64,000 bases of DNA from Siderastrea siderea (Eukaryota > Cnidaria > Anthozoa > Scleractinia > Rhizangiidae): assembly GCA_964030785.1 (NCBI GenBank), contig OZ034968.1, positions 69,285,399 to 69,349,398 on the forward strand. The letters are read 5' to 3'. Position numbers and translations under genes: made by a program. This document shows positions 37,835 through 51,739 of this stretch, piece by piece. The notes under the pieces are model-generated. The model had not been told where the DNA came from. It made no database searches and saw only the letters and a list, made by a program, of their open reading frames with translations. Numbering within the stretch: position 1 is the stretch's first letter; each line of letters opens with the position of its first letter.

Positions 37835-39928
37835 CTAAGATTATTAATAATAACAATGAACCGGTACAACAACAAACTCACAAAAAAGCGAAATGGGCTA
37901 AGGGTTTTTATTATTCAACAAATTGTCACTATGCCCATATATGGTAAGGAAGCCCTCAATATCTGTCATCCTACATGACAGATATCCTGCGATATACGTA
38001 AATGACCATATTTGGAAGTGCACTGCAGATTTTCTTTCATTGCTTGTTTGGCCGCCATTTTGAAAAGCGAGGCAGTTTTAGCAGTGTTCTCCGTAAATTT
38101 TAACTCTCTTGAAGAAACTCTCCACGATTAAATGCTCTCAAAAATTCAACAAGTATTTGCTTCAGCTCACAAAGATATCCAGAGGTTGACTTGGAATTTT
38201 CATAGTGAGAACTCAACCAAGAAAATGCTATTGCGAACGAAGCAGCACACTTGCTCACGGAAAGTTGTAAAGACTGAAGTTGAAAAGATTTTAATTCACA
38301 GAAAGAGGACTTATTCTCGGTAAGGTAGCAATATTTTTTTCCCTTTGTCTTGTCATTTCCAAACATGAGTTTGTAAATAAGTCTTTTTAAGTGAACGGTA
38401 GTAAACTTCGATTTCTTGAAGTTCTGTTTTGATTTTTATTAAGCTTAAGCTTATGTGTTGCTAGCTTTTAGCGTTTTTATCATAGAGCCGTAGTTTTTCT
38501 CGTTCTGAAAATGGTAGGCGATGGGAATTTGTTGAATAATAAAACAATTATCCTGCTCAATCTTGCGGAATATCCCCTGATTTAGCCAACTCGGCCTACG
38601 GCCTCGTCGGCTAAGTATCAGGTGATATTCCGCGCGGTTTCGCAGGATAATTGTTAAATATTTTTCAATAAGACTCGTCCACAGATGACTAAATTCCTTT
38701 TATATAGGGCATAATTGCTTAGTGCTAAAGTGTTTGCACAGCGTGACTCTCAAATAAAGCTTATTAGTTGGAATCCCGTTGAAGCCTGTTTTCTTTTTTT
38801 GTTTTTGTCTTTCAGGCTCCGTTTGCAACCTCTTGCGTTTCTGCCGACTGCGAAGATGTGTTTCCCTTTAAGAAAACTGACTTGACTTAGCCAGGATAAA
38901 ACTAGTTTGACCATGTAACAATAGCCTACAAGGTCCATAAATAATCGTATACATTCGGTTGTAGAATTTTGATATGATGCCATTGTTATGATATATAGAT
39001 TTAGCCAAGCCTGAAAGGGAAGCTCCACATTTTTTTTCGCTGGTACTTATTAATTTCTGAAAATACTCTCATATAGAAGTCGTTAAGAAAAAAAATCCCC
39101 TCTGAGAATCGTACCTGTACCTTTCGCGTCGGAACTACGCGCGATGTCCATTAAGCTAAGCTAACACGTCGACTGGGTTTGCGTTAATTTTCCTCGGCTT
39201 AAACGACTGTTTATTCATCGCAGCTCGATCGAGATAAACACGCGGGTGGTTTTCCTGGGAAAATGTACAAACACAAACCTTAGATGTAGACAGAAAAAAG
39301 CAGAAGGCGTTAGCCCTGCTATATTTGGCGTCGGGACCGCTCTCAAAATGCTGCAAACTCAAGCGATGTGCCGATGGAGTTCGCAGCAGAACACCGTGAC
39401 AAAGATGACGTCGAAGGCAAATTTTGTAACTTGAACTTTTCGCCTTCCACCAAAAAGACAATTGAGTATTCTTTTGAACTTTTTCTTCGCATTATAGATA
39501 TTAGATGTTTTTTTTCGCAAGTGTAAAACTTCAGTACTGTCGAACAATCGTTTTGTTAAATAAGTTTAAGCTTTTAAAGAAACCTCTTTTTCAACTGAGT
39601 AACGACGGTCATGCGATTTCCCGCCAAGGAAAACGCTGGTCGGTCTCTGGTTGCCCAAAAGCACCGTGCGTTTTCCCGCCAAGAAAAGATGGCGTCATCC
39701 CCACCCGTCGGGTTGCCTGGGGACTCCCCTCCCCCTCCCCTAGAGTCTGCACGGGCGGACGGGCGTACGCTGACGTCAGAACTAAAATTTCTCGGATCGA
39801 TAGGTTACCAAATTTCCCTATTCATGGTGATCCGCTCTGCGGCTTTCGGCCGCAAAGGAGCTCCGCTATTAAGCAAGTTTTGTGCTTTAAATTTTTATAC
39901 TTTTGTAAGTGTATTGCATGTTTCTCAC
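37835..39928. other. Intron filled with repeats
   Basis: Holds a foldback at about 38,535-38,665 (CAATTATCCTG...CAGGATAATTG with CGGCCTACGGCC), a SINE-like head at 38,707-38,786, a minus-strand tRNA-like head at about 39,100-39,165 (B box GGTACGATTC) and a repeat near 39,775-39,870 with a GGCTTTCGGCCGC palindrome. No gene was seen. Confidence 0.5.
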
Positions 39929-40309
39929 CTCAGACTCTGCCTGTCCATTTACCCACACCTTTGCAATGCCAGAAGAAAAATCATATGTGACACCAACGTA
40001 GTACCAGATGTTTGGAGAGATATATGAGTGAGGCTGGGCAGGCCAGACGGGATGAATGTTAGCAAAGACACTTCCACCGTATGCCCAGATCCAAAGGTGA
40101 AATCCCCCGGTGTAGTGAAAAATGGGACCTTCATGATTTTCTCGGTTCACCCAGGCAAGAACTGTTATCGAATATCTCGTGTCCAGGCCTCCGTTATTGA
40201 GAAACTCTATGTAACTAGTAAAGCTACCGGAGAACTGGTACGAGCCCTGTGGATGCCCGTAAGGACCTGGTGCGAGGTGAACATCACTTGGTATTCCAGG
40301 TGGGTTTTT
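39929..40309 (-). pseudogene. LamG first exon (copy 1), 3' part, split by insertion
   Basis: Ends GAG|GTGAGA like its paralogue. It reads the same LamG strands (FSGSFTSYIEF, WVNRENHEGP, WYYVGVTYDFSSGIAKVWVNG) with open frame up to the KNPPGIP segment, where the CCCTTGC element begins. The remaining 5' part lies 12 kb away at 52,226-52,300. Confidence 0.8.
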
Positions 40310-40760
40310 CCCTTGCACCAAGAGCCTGGTAAAAAGTCTGGTAAGCCTGGTCAAGTCTGGTTCAACCAGACTTACCAGGCTTTTGTGAAGAAAACAAGTC
40401 TGGTAAAAAGTCTGGTAAGGCTGGTTTTACTAGGCTTTTAGGGTGAGCCTGGTTGTATTGTACCACAGAAGCCTGGTAAGGCCGGTTTAGGGACAAAAAT
40501 TATAACCTGAAAAGTCAGGTTAGTCTGGTTTAACCAGGCGTTTATGGCGAGTCTGGTTCGAAAAAATTACCTGAAAAGGTTGGTTAGCCTGGTTTAACCA
40601 GGCTTTCTTGGTACGTCTGGTTCAAAGACAAAACCTCAAAAACCTTGTTTGTCTGGTTTTACCAGGGTTTTCCAGAAAGTCTGGTTCGAACTTATCATAT
40701 GCACCTGAAAAGCCCGGTTAGTGTGGTTGGAAAACATCACAGTACTTGAAAAGCCTCAAG
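40310..40760. repeat. Left subterminal CCTGGT repeat block
   Basis: About twenty copies of the words GTCTGGT, GCCTGGT and their complements, often as short hairpins such as TCTGGTTCAACCAGA. Confidence 0.85.
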
Positions 40761-43700
40761 CCCAATGTTCTAAGAATTCAAAAACCTAGAAGCCCAGGTT
40801 TCCCTGGGCTTTCCAAGCTTTTGGTTAACAGTGTTTGACAAACGTTCCAAGCAATTCTTATGTGCCTCAACGATAATTTTTATTGCAAACTGTAGTGCAA
40901 TTTCTAATACATATTCTATGGAAATTCAAATGGCCAGGGTACAAAATATAAACATGCACTACAATTGCCATACCACCAAAACCAACAATGTACAGTGAAT
41001 AATGATTATACAATGTATATCTTAACAAAACTTTCTAATACCAAATCGATTTTAAACATGGAGCAACCCTATAAACATTAACTGAACTCTAAGTTGGCTT
41101 ATGACTTTTCAGCTTGACAAGTGACGGCCTAGGGATTAAAAATGGTTGTTACATTCGACACATTTACAGGTACACACACTGTACTTTGCAAAATTTTACT
41201 TTGGTTGACTGAAATATTTTAGTCTCTAATGAAGAGCCAAACAAAAAAAAATACAGCTAAAACTAAAGTGTTGCATTGCACTGTCGTCTGAATATGTTGA
41301 TCAAGATACTTTACAGAACTTGATACATTTTGCAAAATAATACTGATCAGCCAGAGCTTTTACGACTGCAAATCAAATTCAGCAGAGGAACCAAAAATGT
41401 TTCCATTGCTAGACTATTAAGTCATCAGCCACTCCATAGGACCGTCTGCATGCAGGCTACTGTAACGTCCACTGTTTTGACAAACACTTGTACAAATCAT
41501 TGATTAAAGCTTAACAATTCTAGTAGAGGGATAAAAATATATGAATTCTCCTGTACATCTTTCAATTGCCACTGGATTTGATTCTTTATGCAGTGGTCTC
41601 AGAAACCGTGATTCAGATTTTTTGCATCTGTGTTTGCATCTGTGTTTGTTTGTAAGCTGCTAAAGTTCCATGTGTAAATATGGATAAGAGATAAAAAGAA
41701 CTACTTGTACCTTAAGAAAACAAGCTAAAACTTTCAAATAAAATTAAAAATTCACAATGTAAGGCTGAGAGATAAAAGGCACTACATGTACCTCTGGAAA
41801 AAAAGCTAAACCTTTCAAATAGAAGGAAAATTCAAATTTGCGGACATGGTATTGCTGGAAAACTATATTACAACTTTTGCTGAATTTGATCAAATTGGTT
41901 TAGGAGCTGCTCACTTAGAATTTAAAAACACATGCACAATTGCCACTCACGCACAACTGCAAAGCAAGCTCTTGCGTAGTGATTACAGTGTATGTACTTT
42001 GATATTACAAGTACATATTATATTTCAATCTAATTTTGATAGCATTTGTCAAAAGCAAATTAAAAAGATATGCCCCCAAAAATCTCTTATGTACATTACA
42101 ATGTAACTTAACTTAAAAGTATTTTTTTGTGCATAGAGTTTTTTTTTTTTGCCAAAAGATATGAAAAATATTATCAAGTTATGTAAAACAGTCAATTTGC
42201 CACTGGTTGATACAGTATCTTACATCACCATGTAATAAACTGAAGCTTTAGACTGAAAAAATGATTTTCTCATACCTATTCATTTTTGTCACTTCACCTA
42301 CAACGCAAAAATGAAAGGAATCTGTGAAGGTATAACTTCGGTGGGCTGTAGTTTCAGTTACTTGATCTCATTCAATACGTGTATTAACCATTACACGCAA
42401 GATAGAAAGCTGTTTCCACAAAAAAATCTGGAAAGAGAACGACGTACATTGTGTGTACATGTTGACTTCAATTTGATTTATTTTGACGTCTCATTATGCT
42501 GGTTGCCACTTTCATCATGCTAGCTGAACTTAATTTTCAATTATTACATTCTTTCCTTCATAGCCCCAGTTTTCTTTTGAGCCTGGTTTTTTTGCCTCTT
42601 GATGCTTTTCCTCATTTATAACTTTTTGTGGCAAAAGTCCAAAACTAAACGAACATTTTAAACTTATCATTTTGATCTGAGTTTCATCATGTAAAAATCT
42701 TACAAATATGTCTGAACTGCTAATGTGGCTTAATATGTACATGTAACAAGTGATCCAAGCAAAAGTGTCTCACCCTACAGGATTGCTCCATGTTTAAACT
42801 AATACCTCTGTTCTGTTCTGTTCAGTTTCAGGTCTAATTGAAAAAGTAACAATACTACACGGTACATATAAAGGGCCAATTTAGACTATGTTGTATGCGA
42901 CATGCTAATGAACAGCCTACAATGCAAGTTGTTCCATACAAATAAACGCTAAAACTTTCTCATGTCTGTCGTGCATGGCATAAAAAATGCTAGAGGATTT
43001 TGAAATGTGTTAAAACCTTACGACAATCATAGCCAGAGGCAATGATAAATGAAGTGAACTCGTTACAATATTTCCAATGATATGCCAGACCAGCAGCATA
43101 AGTAAAACTCAGACTATCTAAATAGGCCCTGAACTGCAAATGTTGTGGTATTTCTTATCTGCTTTGTTGCCAAGGATTCCCTGTTAGACTTGGAAGTACT
43201 GTTTTCAGTTTTTAACAAATGCACCTGGAAAAAAATACAAAGTAAAATAAACATAAATAAAATACCAAGAGAAATAACCAAAAAACTGCAACCATATTGT
43301 ACAGTTCCTCTCAGAGGAATAGGAGTAGCTAGTGCCTTTGTTATGGCATCTACAGGCACACCTTTTGCGTGCTCTTATAATTACGTACATGCAGCCCCTA
43401 ATAAATGGTGTATTTTTAAACAGTGAAAAATACTATTGTATGCTTAACAAGCCAAATAGTCACTGAATGGACCCGTATATACATGTACATGTGTATAGCA
43501 TATATTCTCAGCCACTGACAAAATTTGAGGCAAAAAAGTACTGTAACATAACAGAAGTTGATTGGTCAACTGTAACTAGAAACACCTACTCAGTGACTTG
43601 CAAAGGTCTTTGAAGGGCCAGCTCTACATGAAAGAGTGGGTGGACTGGCTAGTTTATTAGATTTCTCACCCAAAAAGGGTTAAAATCCTTGTCTTGTCCT

Positions 43701-46700
43701 TTATGTATACATGTAGCCACCATTTAGTTACAAAACTGAAACAGTTGGTGGGTGACCATCTTGTATACAGTATTTAGCAAATAAGAAACTAAATAAATAA
43801 ATATATAAATAAATAAAACATAAATAAAGTAGGGCTATTCATCCAGACAGGAAATCCATGCAAAGAGGCCCCACATAAATACTTTCCTTCAGCAACCATG
43901 CACGCTAAAGTATGTTTAAATAACAGTTTCAACTAATAGAACTTGACAGTACTCCTACTGCAGACCACCAGAAATTGAATTGGAAGTAAAATCTGAAGTT
44001 GACACATGTACAATAAAGGTTATCCTAAATTAATAATTCCAGTCATTCATGGTAGAAGGAATGCAAAAACACAATATCGGTAAGTTGATAAAAATTCACA
44101 CCAAAACTGGTTCACTTTGATTTTACAGAAGGTAATGTTGATTGAGAAATTTTAGAATATCCAGCCAGTTATTTACTTGTGTATTAATGTTTTATGAACA
44201 AAAGAGACCATTCTTATTCAGTGACATGCAGATGGCTTGCCAGATAGATTCTAATTTAGCCTGTCTATATTTGCTCACCAAGTCCAATTTTTTGACTGAG
44301 TTTGAGTAACGAACGCTTGTCCTGAGGCGACATTGTATATCAAGCTGTTGTAAAGATCGTTCCAATTGGCTGCAGAACGAGAGTGCTGCTTGACTATAAC
44401 ACAGTCACTGAAATTTATTCGACCTATTTACTTGCAAGAAAAGTCAATATCTAAGAATTATTATTCTATATTCTTGCAAAAATCCAACTTATTAGGTAAA
44501 ATTCGAATATGTTGCAAATGAAGCTCACTTTTTTCACTGGACATTTATGTCTGGTCGCCAAACTCGGCCGGGTAACTTACATGTACTTTTCTGACCTCAG
44601 CCGAACCGAACGAACCAAAATGGCCGCCAAAGAGGAGGTAGAATCTATTCAAGAAATTTAAGATTAATACTGTACCTTTGTGTAAGGGAGGGCAGCTCTG
44701 CATCGAATCCCACAACTCTTCAACTACTGGAGTAAAAAACTATCCACGTTTCACTTTCTGACGCACATAAACACGGAGAAATCCAACACACACAGTCACA
44801 CACACATTCACTGGTTACTTGCGCCTGCAATTCTCGAGCGTGCGGTTGTAAATCACATGACCCCTTGAAAGCGGCCCGGTCGCATAGCTGGGTAACCGGC
44901 GGTGAGTTTCAAATAAAAGCAAATAAAATGGGTTTGTGTCGAATGGAGCTGGTTATCGTACGTGAAAGTGGTTTATTACGCTATTCTTTAGATTATTTTC
45001 GCTTACGATTAGCAAGGCTCAACTCAGAACGTGCTCTGTTGGAAGATGATTGTAAAGATGGTTGATGATTGCTCGATTCAAGTATGAACGGATCGATTTC
45101 ATGGCCGGTGAGTACATGTAACCTAATTCCTCATAATACGTAGCTGGTATGACTAACATTTCATGTACATTTTAGTTTTCTATGGAGGGCTTAAAGTTCC
45201 TTTCTTTGTGACATTCTGCCAAATGAGTGTAACAAGCTTTAACACACAGTGTAAGGGACGCTTACACTGTGCAAATTTGTACGTTGCGTTGAAATTGACC
45301 CCAAGTGGGACAGTGGTATCAAGTAACAACGAAAGCCATTGTTCACACATGTGGCATTCTGTGACTTACACTTTTCACATCAAAGTGTAATAAGCCCGGC
45401 GTAGTAAAACAAACGTTTACCGACCAAGAAGTAGTCGACGTACACTATCAGAACTTCGCAAATCCGAATAATTTGAGGAGTAGGCATTTCACATGTAAGC
45501 ACGTACGTGAATCTCCATGCATCTACATGTATCATTGGTGATTAGTTGTAGGTGATTTCATAATGCCTACACGCTAACCAAAAGTTCAGTTGAAATGCGT
45601 TTCACTCAGATACGTGTACACATAAACTTGAATACAATGGAAGCCTAAATTTTTCTTTAATCACTTGTCAAAGCGGAGTAAACATGAAATGAAACATGCA
45701 TAATTTGCCAATTAGTGAGTTCTTTAACGGTTTATGAGATTTCTTGATTTTTTTAAGCAAAGATAGTGATGTGTACTAACATGATCAGATTTGATATTAT
45801 TTGAATAGTAATGACTCCAGGTCTTGACACCATAGCATTTTTATTCTAGTGGCATAAGGTGGAAATGTGTGCATTTCTCAAAGTCCTCTTTTCAAGGGAG
45901 CTTGCATATGGGAGTTTTTCATTGCAATCAACAGTTCTAAAATGGTCAGCAGATTTATGAACTTTCATCCCAACCTAATGTCCAATGTATGCCTAAATAC
46001 TAAACAGTAATTTATCCATGACAGACTCACGGTGGAGACCCTATACACATAGTAGTAATACACTAAATTCTCAGTTTCAGACATTGAATTCCTTCCTTTT
46101 GTATACAGTAGATGCCAGGGTATGAGGGGACATGTTGCAAGGACATGTCACAGAGACACACAGCAGTGCGACACTGCAATTGTTATGCTAAAGGCATGTA
46201 CTGTAGCAGGAACATTAGCAGAGAGGAAATCGAAAGGTGCTTACATTTTTGCAACAACATGTGACACCCTTTGGTGTGTGGCTGGTGCTTTTTGAGCTCA
46301 TGCAACACAAATTTCAACATGTCCCTTCATGCACTGGCACCTTAAATTTGATTTTGCTGCATGCATGGAAACTGCATCGCAAGTACCATGGCATTCAAAA
46401 TAGCATATCGTCCAAGTAAAAGCTAGAAGCTTGTCCAAAATACAGCCACCCATAATTCAGAAAAGGTAACTAAAGTTGAGATTTAATAAACGAATATTAT
46501 TAATTCTGTTGTGCTCATTCAGGATATGAGGTGATTTTTATCAACTTTGTGCTGTATGCACCTTGTTGGTTACTTACCACCCTATATCCAGTACATACAT
46601 GCTCATAGAATAAATGTTAAATGTCACAGACATTAAGGTGAATAATGGTTCTCTCAGTATAATAATTATTATGCCACACAAGTTAATATCCAGCCCCAGG

Positions 46701-49700
46701 GACTGGTACAGGTAACTTGTTATCAGATATGGACAAAAAAACTGTGGAGGTGACCACTGTTGTGCTCGGAGGTGAATGGCATGTGATATACAAATTACAC
46801 CTGCAGTGTGCAGAAAACATTATGAAAACAATGTACCTACTTGTTCGGAGTAGTCTACATGTAGATGAAAGAACTTTATAAATCCAGGAGGGCATTTGAG
46901 TGTCTCATGAATGTTAACTTTTTTTGAAAATCATCAAAACTGCTCAATCATGTTATGGGAAAACAGCCTTCAAATTGGCAACTTTTCAATTTTTGGCTTA
47001 TTTCCTAATTCAAAAAATTATGTGCTTACTGACCTAAAGCAAGAGCTGAAGGAAAAAATTATTTCGCTTTAAGGGGATGGTGTTCAGTGTGTCGAACTGT
47101 CTCCAGTGAGTTTTTTGCACTTTTGCCAAGAACCAAATATTAACTTACACATGTACTGTACATGTATTTTATCACACTATTTTTTTTTATTCTTGATTTG
47201 TTTGCAAAATTATTGAAAGGTCAATAACACAATCAACTGGGCTAGATGACTGGCACTGTTTAGTTACATCCTATATAGAAGTTAAATTTCAGTTCAAACC
47301 TGAACCTCATACATCTACATGTACACTGCTCCTTCAACAATCTCCTGGGATCTGTAAAGTAGTTCATGTACTGTGGTATAGATGAAATTAAAATATGATT
47401 TACATTCACCTTTATACATGTAGCTACATGTACATGTATGTGAGTAGTAAGTTTATTTTTTATGATCCATTTATTAATTTTACTCTCAAAATTTTTCATC
47501 AGGTTTCTACATTTATACGCATTGTATCAGTATGACTCCAAGTTCTACAGCAAAACAGTTTCTTGATGCATGTTGTACATAGCAAAGGAATGCATCACAC
47601 ATGGTCAGGTAAGTTACTCAAACATACAGCTACAATTAACGTTGTCGGAAAACCTACGCAATAAGACCACAAGGTGCTATGGGTAATCTATTAATAAATT
47701 TACCAAACTTAGCTGTGGCTCACCCCTACACAAATTAAATCATACAGGCAAGTGTTTATCGTACTTTCACCCCTCCTACAGTAGCGACAACTGCGAAATT
47801 ACAGCCGAATCACAAACCATTTTCAGCTACCCATACTACCTTTCGGTCTCCTCTTGTAAGCTCAAGGCTGTAAAATCAGACAACGTTTTAGCTGTATACA
47901 TTAGAATCCTCATGTTACACTTCAAATTTGTGTTGCTTACATGTAGATCTGTTTTCTTTAAACAAAGGACGTGTACATGTACAGTGAATTGGGCGTTGGT
48001 TGCAGGCATTCCTTTTAAAGATTTTGACAGAATGGCATATGGATTCATGTCATATGAAGACATTATCTCCTTGGTGATCATTGAATGCTTGAATTTTTAA
48101 GACATGGATACTAGATTATTGTGGACAAACCACAATCCCGAACAGTACACTGAAACAAAAGCCCTGCTGATATAGAGCCATGGTTATTAACATTGTAAAG
48201 TAATTACTGATGTTGTAAATAATTACTAAGATTGGTCATTTATTAACCAAAAGAATGATGATACATGTGCTCAACATGAAGCAATTGTGGGATTAGGATA
48301 CCAAGTTAAATCCCTAACTGAAGTCATACCCATGACCTTCTGCACTCCAGCTACATGATTGTACTAATCTACAAGAAAACTGTTAGTGAAGTAGGTCATC
48401 GTACTAGGTTCATACTGTATCATGTCCTGCATAGTGCTAGAAAGGGCAGTGTTCAAGGCATCTGACTGTATGGTGACCTTGTACTGTAAGTAATGCCCTA
48501 CAATACAGCTGTACACCTGTAGCTCACGTCTAGACTCCTATGTAATCTACATTCTGTACATTGTAGGTTACTGTACATGTAGTGGTTAGAACTCCTGGCT
48601 GGTATAGGGAACACCTCAGGTTCAGCTTCTCTTGGGATCTCATTTCATTTCAATACATAACATCTACACCCAGCTACAACCACGTCAGACCACTAGAGGC
48701 TAACTGCTTGGGATAACAGGGTTAAAACTACAATAGTAGCATACATTGTATTTCCTTGCATCTGGGCTTTGAATTTCATGTCCACCATTTTCATTTTTCA
48801 GTCACTTGAGAACTCAACTTCTTATACCACCGTACATCCCCAACAACACAATATTATAAAAAAAAACTAGCTGGTACCCATGAACAATTCACCACTCAAC
48901 AACATGATATCTTGAAAACTGACATCAATTTGCATAAGCAGTTGAAAGTAGTGACACATCAACAGCCATGGCACAGTGTTCCACATCCCTGCCAGGAAAG
49001 TATAGAAGTGGGATGGTTTTGGCTTTTTGTAACTAAGCCGTTTTTCCATGAAGGGTGGACAACAGTTCTCTCTTAGTGTATTATATACGGTACAGATGTA
49101 TTCCGAGTTGATTTGTGTAGGGCCAGGTGGGTTGATGCAAGCCAGTCTGGAAAAAGCCGTCCAGTCTTGCACACATCATTGGTTCATTCAACACGCGTGC
49201 ACTTTAACATGCTTTGAGTAGTTTTGAGCATAGTTTTGAAATTTTCCAAAAATGCATGTATTTACATGTAGCATGAAATTGGTGGTATGATAAATGTGTA
49301 TTGACAGAGTTAGGACAAGCCGGTCGTGGCACACAGACCTCGCTTTGCTCAGTCTGTACACCATGACCTTAAGCCAAATATTTTCCTGCCTAGTCCTCTC
49401 ACTCAGTCAATAGGCACATCATTTTTGGAGATTTGTTGGAACCCCATACATGAACATGTGAAAACCGGATCATCGTGTATTCACTGAGTACGATACATGC
49501 AAACAGGATGTGTTCTGTTATGGTGTACTAGATAATTGTATTCTGATCAGGGCTATTAAGGTTTTGAAATGGACTATCACGGACTATTTTGCCACTCCAC
49601 AGCTTTGGAACCCAATACTTGACTAAAAGTCATTAAATTAATATTTACACCTTTTACTAATTTTGTTCACTGCTTGAACTGTATTCATAATGTTATTGTA

Positions 49701-50270
49701 AATTTACATGAACCTTTATATATGTTATTGAAAATTAACATTACAACCTAATAATGTTGAGTGTATGACAGGCCTAGAACTTTTTTTTTAATTTCTTCTC
49801 AATATTTTTTCTAGGACCACGTCTACATGTATAAGGCCATAAGAGGACTGAACTCAGAAGATTGTTAACCGCAAGTGAAATGAAGGCAGCCAAAACAGAT
49901 AAGACCATAAATGTAAAATCAGTGAATGTGTATACTCCCTGTTACTCAATGATTCTTTTCATTTGGTTTTGCCTCATATGCACAGATACACTGTAAATGT
50001 TTTAACTGATATTGGAGATTTGTTAAAAAATAGACATTCTGAGGTAAACTGAATGTGGCCACAAAGTGACTGGCATAGAATACAAAGCGTCATACAGTGT
50101 ACATGTACATTTAATGTACACTGGGCTTGGGGTTTGCTGTAGTAGTCTTGATTGCAGGATAAACCTGGACAAATATTACTTTTTTGTATTTTATCATTTC
50201 TCATTACAACCTACAATGTATACCTTGTACTTGAAGATTTAATTAATTAGGTAGTATGCTGGTGCAGTAT
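40761..50270. other. Interior of the 12-kb element, no gene recognised
   Basis: AT-rich with no domain. The palindromic word TACATGTA and its extensions (ACATGTACATGT) recur many times, mostly at 43.4-50.2 kb. Apart from the CpG-rich stretch at 44.6-44.9 kb no structure was recognised. Confidence 0.5.
44560..44900 (+). promoter_or_regulatory. CpG-rich, promoter-like island inside the 12-kb element
   Basis: The surrounding DNA is AT-rich; this stretch has many CpGs. It includes AAAATGGCCGCCAAAGAGGAG followed by GTAGAA, which reads as a Kozak ATG, six codons and a splice donor. It could be a captured first exon and promoter. No downstream exon was identified. Confidence 0.3.
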
Positions 50271-50277
50271 TGTTTAA

Positions 50278-51339
50278 AGAGCCAGTGTCACTCAAAGTGC
50301 TTTGCGCGGTTGTGCTTTTGTTTTGAAGTTTGGCTGGCGCATTTGCCGGATGTTTCGCAAATTATACCCTGCTGCACTGGCCTCTCAGCAAGCTGATATT
50401 CACAGTAGTAGCCCCTGAAAATCATAATATCTTCCTCGCTAGATCTTACCGGAGAAAACAACTCTAGATCTGACTTTGTAGTCAACGTGTATGGAGCTTT
50501 TATAACAACCGATTGATTGATCGATCGATTGATTGATTGATCTCGATGGACGTAAAACCAGAGTAGCCACTTCCACTCGATATAAGAATAATAAGACAAA
50601 AACAAGTAGTAGGAATATTGACGTCTTCGTGGCTAGATGTCACTGGAGAAAACTACTCAAGATCTGAGTTTGCATTCAATGCATATACATGGATCTATCA
50701 CAGTCCGATCGATTGATTGCGCGATTGATCGCATCGACTGATGTCGATGGACGCAAAACCAGAATAGCCACTTACGCTTTTTGTAAAAATAAAACATAAA
50801 CAGACAGTGAACACAAGGAATAATTAAGCAAAACAGCACAAGCTCATGACCATAAGCATTATTTTGGAGCAAGCCCGTAGCTACTGTTATTTTACATGGT
50901 AAATTAACATTCCTTCTGTTTTCATTTGGCAACGAATGTAGCACTATTTCGGCAAACGTACTGTCAGTAGTATTGCTGAAACCCGTAGATGTTTTTCTTT
51001 CCCTCCACTGCTGATACACGGACTCCTTCAGCCGTACAACTTTGGCAGAGCCCGGAAGACTCGGTCTTCGCCTCAACTTTCCTGAACCCTACGAGGCATC
51101 CAATTTAAAGGTCTCCTTCTCCACCGCGAAAACACTTCAGAATTCGGAAATATACAACGAAATCGATACGGCGACACTTAAATGTCAAGTCAAAATTCAC
51201 ACTAGTGCTTTCGGATCGCTAACAGCAGTGATGGAAGAAGATACAAATCAGACTTCACGACAATCAAGAAAATGGTGTATTTTTCATGATATGAAAAATG
51301 TACCTCGGCGCGTAAAGCACTTTGGGTGACACTGGCTCT
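50278..51339. mobile_element. TTAA-flanked 1.06-kb element nested in the 12-kb element
   Basis: Inverted ends AGAGCCAGTGTCAC and GTGACACTGGCTCT, flanked by TTAA at 50,274-50,277 and 51,340-51,343. The interior has a diverged direct duplication (about 50,430-50,580 and 50,630-50,780), each half with a GATTGATTGATC run. piggyBac or Kolobok type by target site. No transposase. Confidence 0.78.
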
Positions 51340-51416
51340 TTAAGTAATTGTGTGTGCACATGTACATGTGGGCCTTTCATACTGTGTAACTCCTAGTATT
51401 TGCATTTAGTTCACAA

Positions 51417-51651
51417 GGGCCCAGCTCCATAAAGCAACTTAAGATTAAGTGCGAATTTTCTGCAACCATTTCCTTTGTTCTGGAGGACTTTTTGGCACAG
51501 TATCACGGATAACTCGGCTGAAGACGGATTAGTGAGTATAGAGTAGAGTACTTTAGGAAACACAAAGAGAACACGAAGAAATCCTCCAGAACAAAGGGAA
51601 TTGTTGCAAAAAAACCCTTTTAATCTCAAGTTGCTTTATGCAACTGGGCCC
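51417..51651. mobile_element. 235-bp inverted-repeat MITE
   Basis: Ends GGGCCCAGCTCCATAAAGCA and TGCTTTATGCAACTGGGCCC, with arms extending about 30 bp and CCTTTGTTCTGGAGGA mirrored near the centre. Confidence 0.65.
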
Positions 51652-51739
51652 AGGACTATATCCATGTTATCCATAGTTAAGGATACTGTGCTTTTTAGTC
51701 TTTTTGAACATTGGCTACAAACCTCAGTTTACTGGTTTC

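Noticed and set aside
48867..49172. 101-codon minus-strand frame in the 12-kb element
   Set aside because: The longest frame type expected by chance over 12 kb; no domain.
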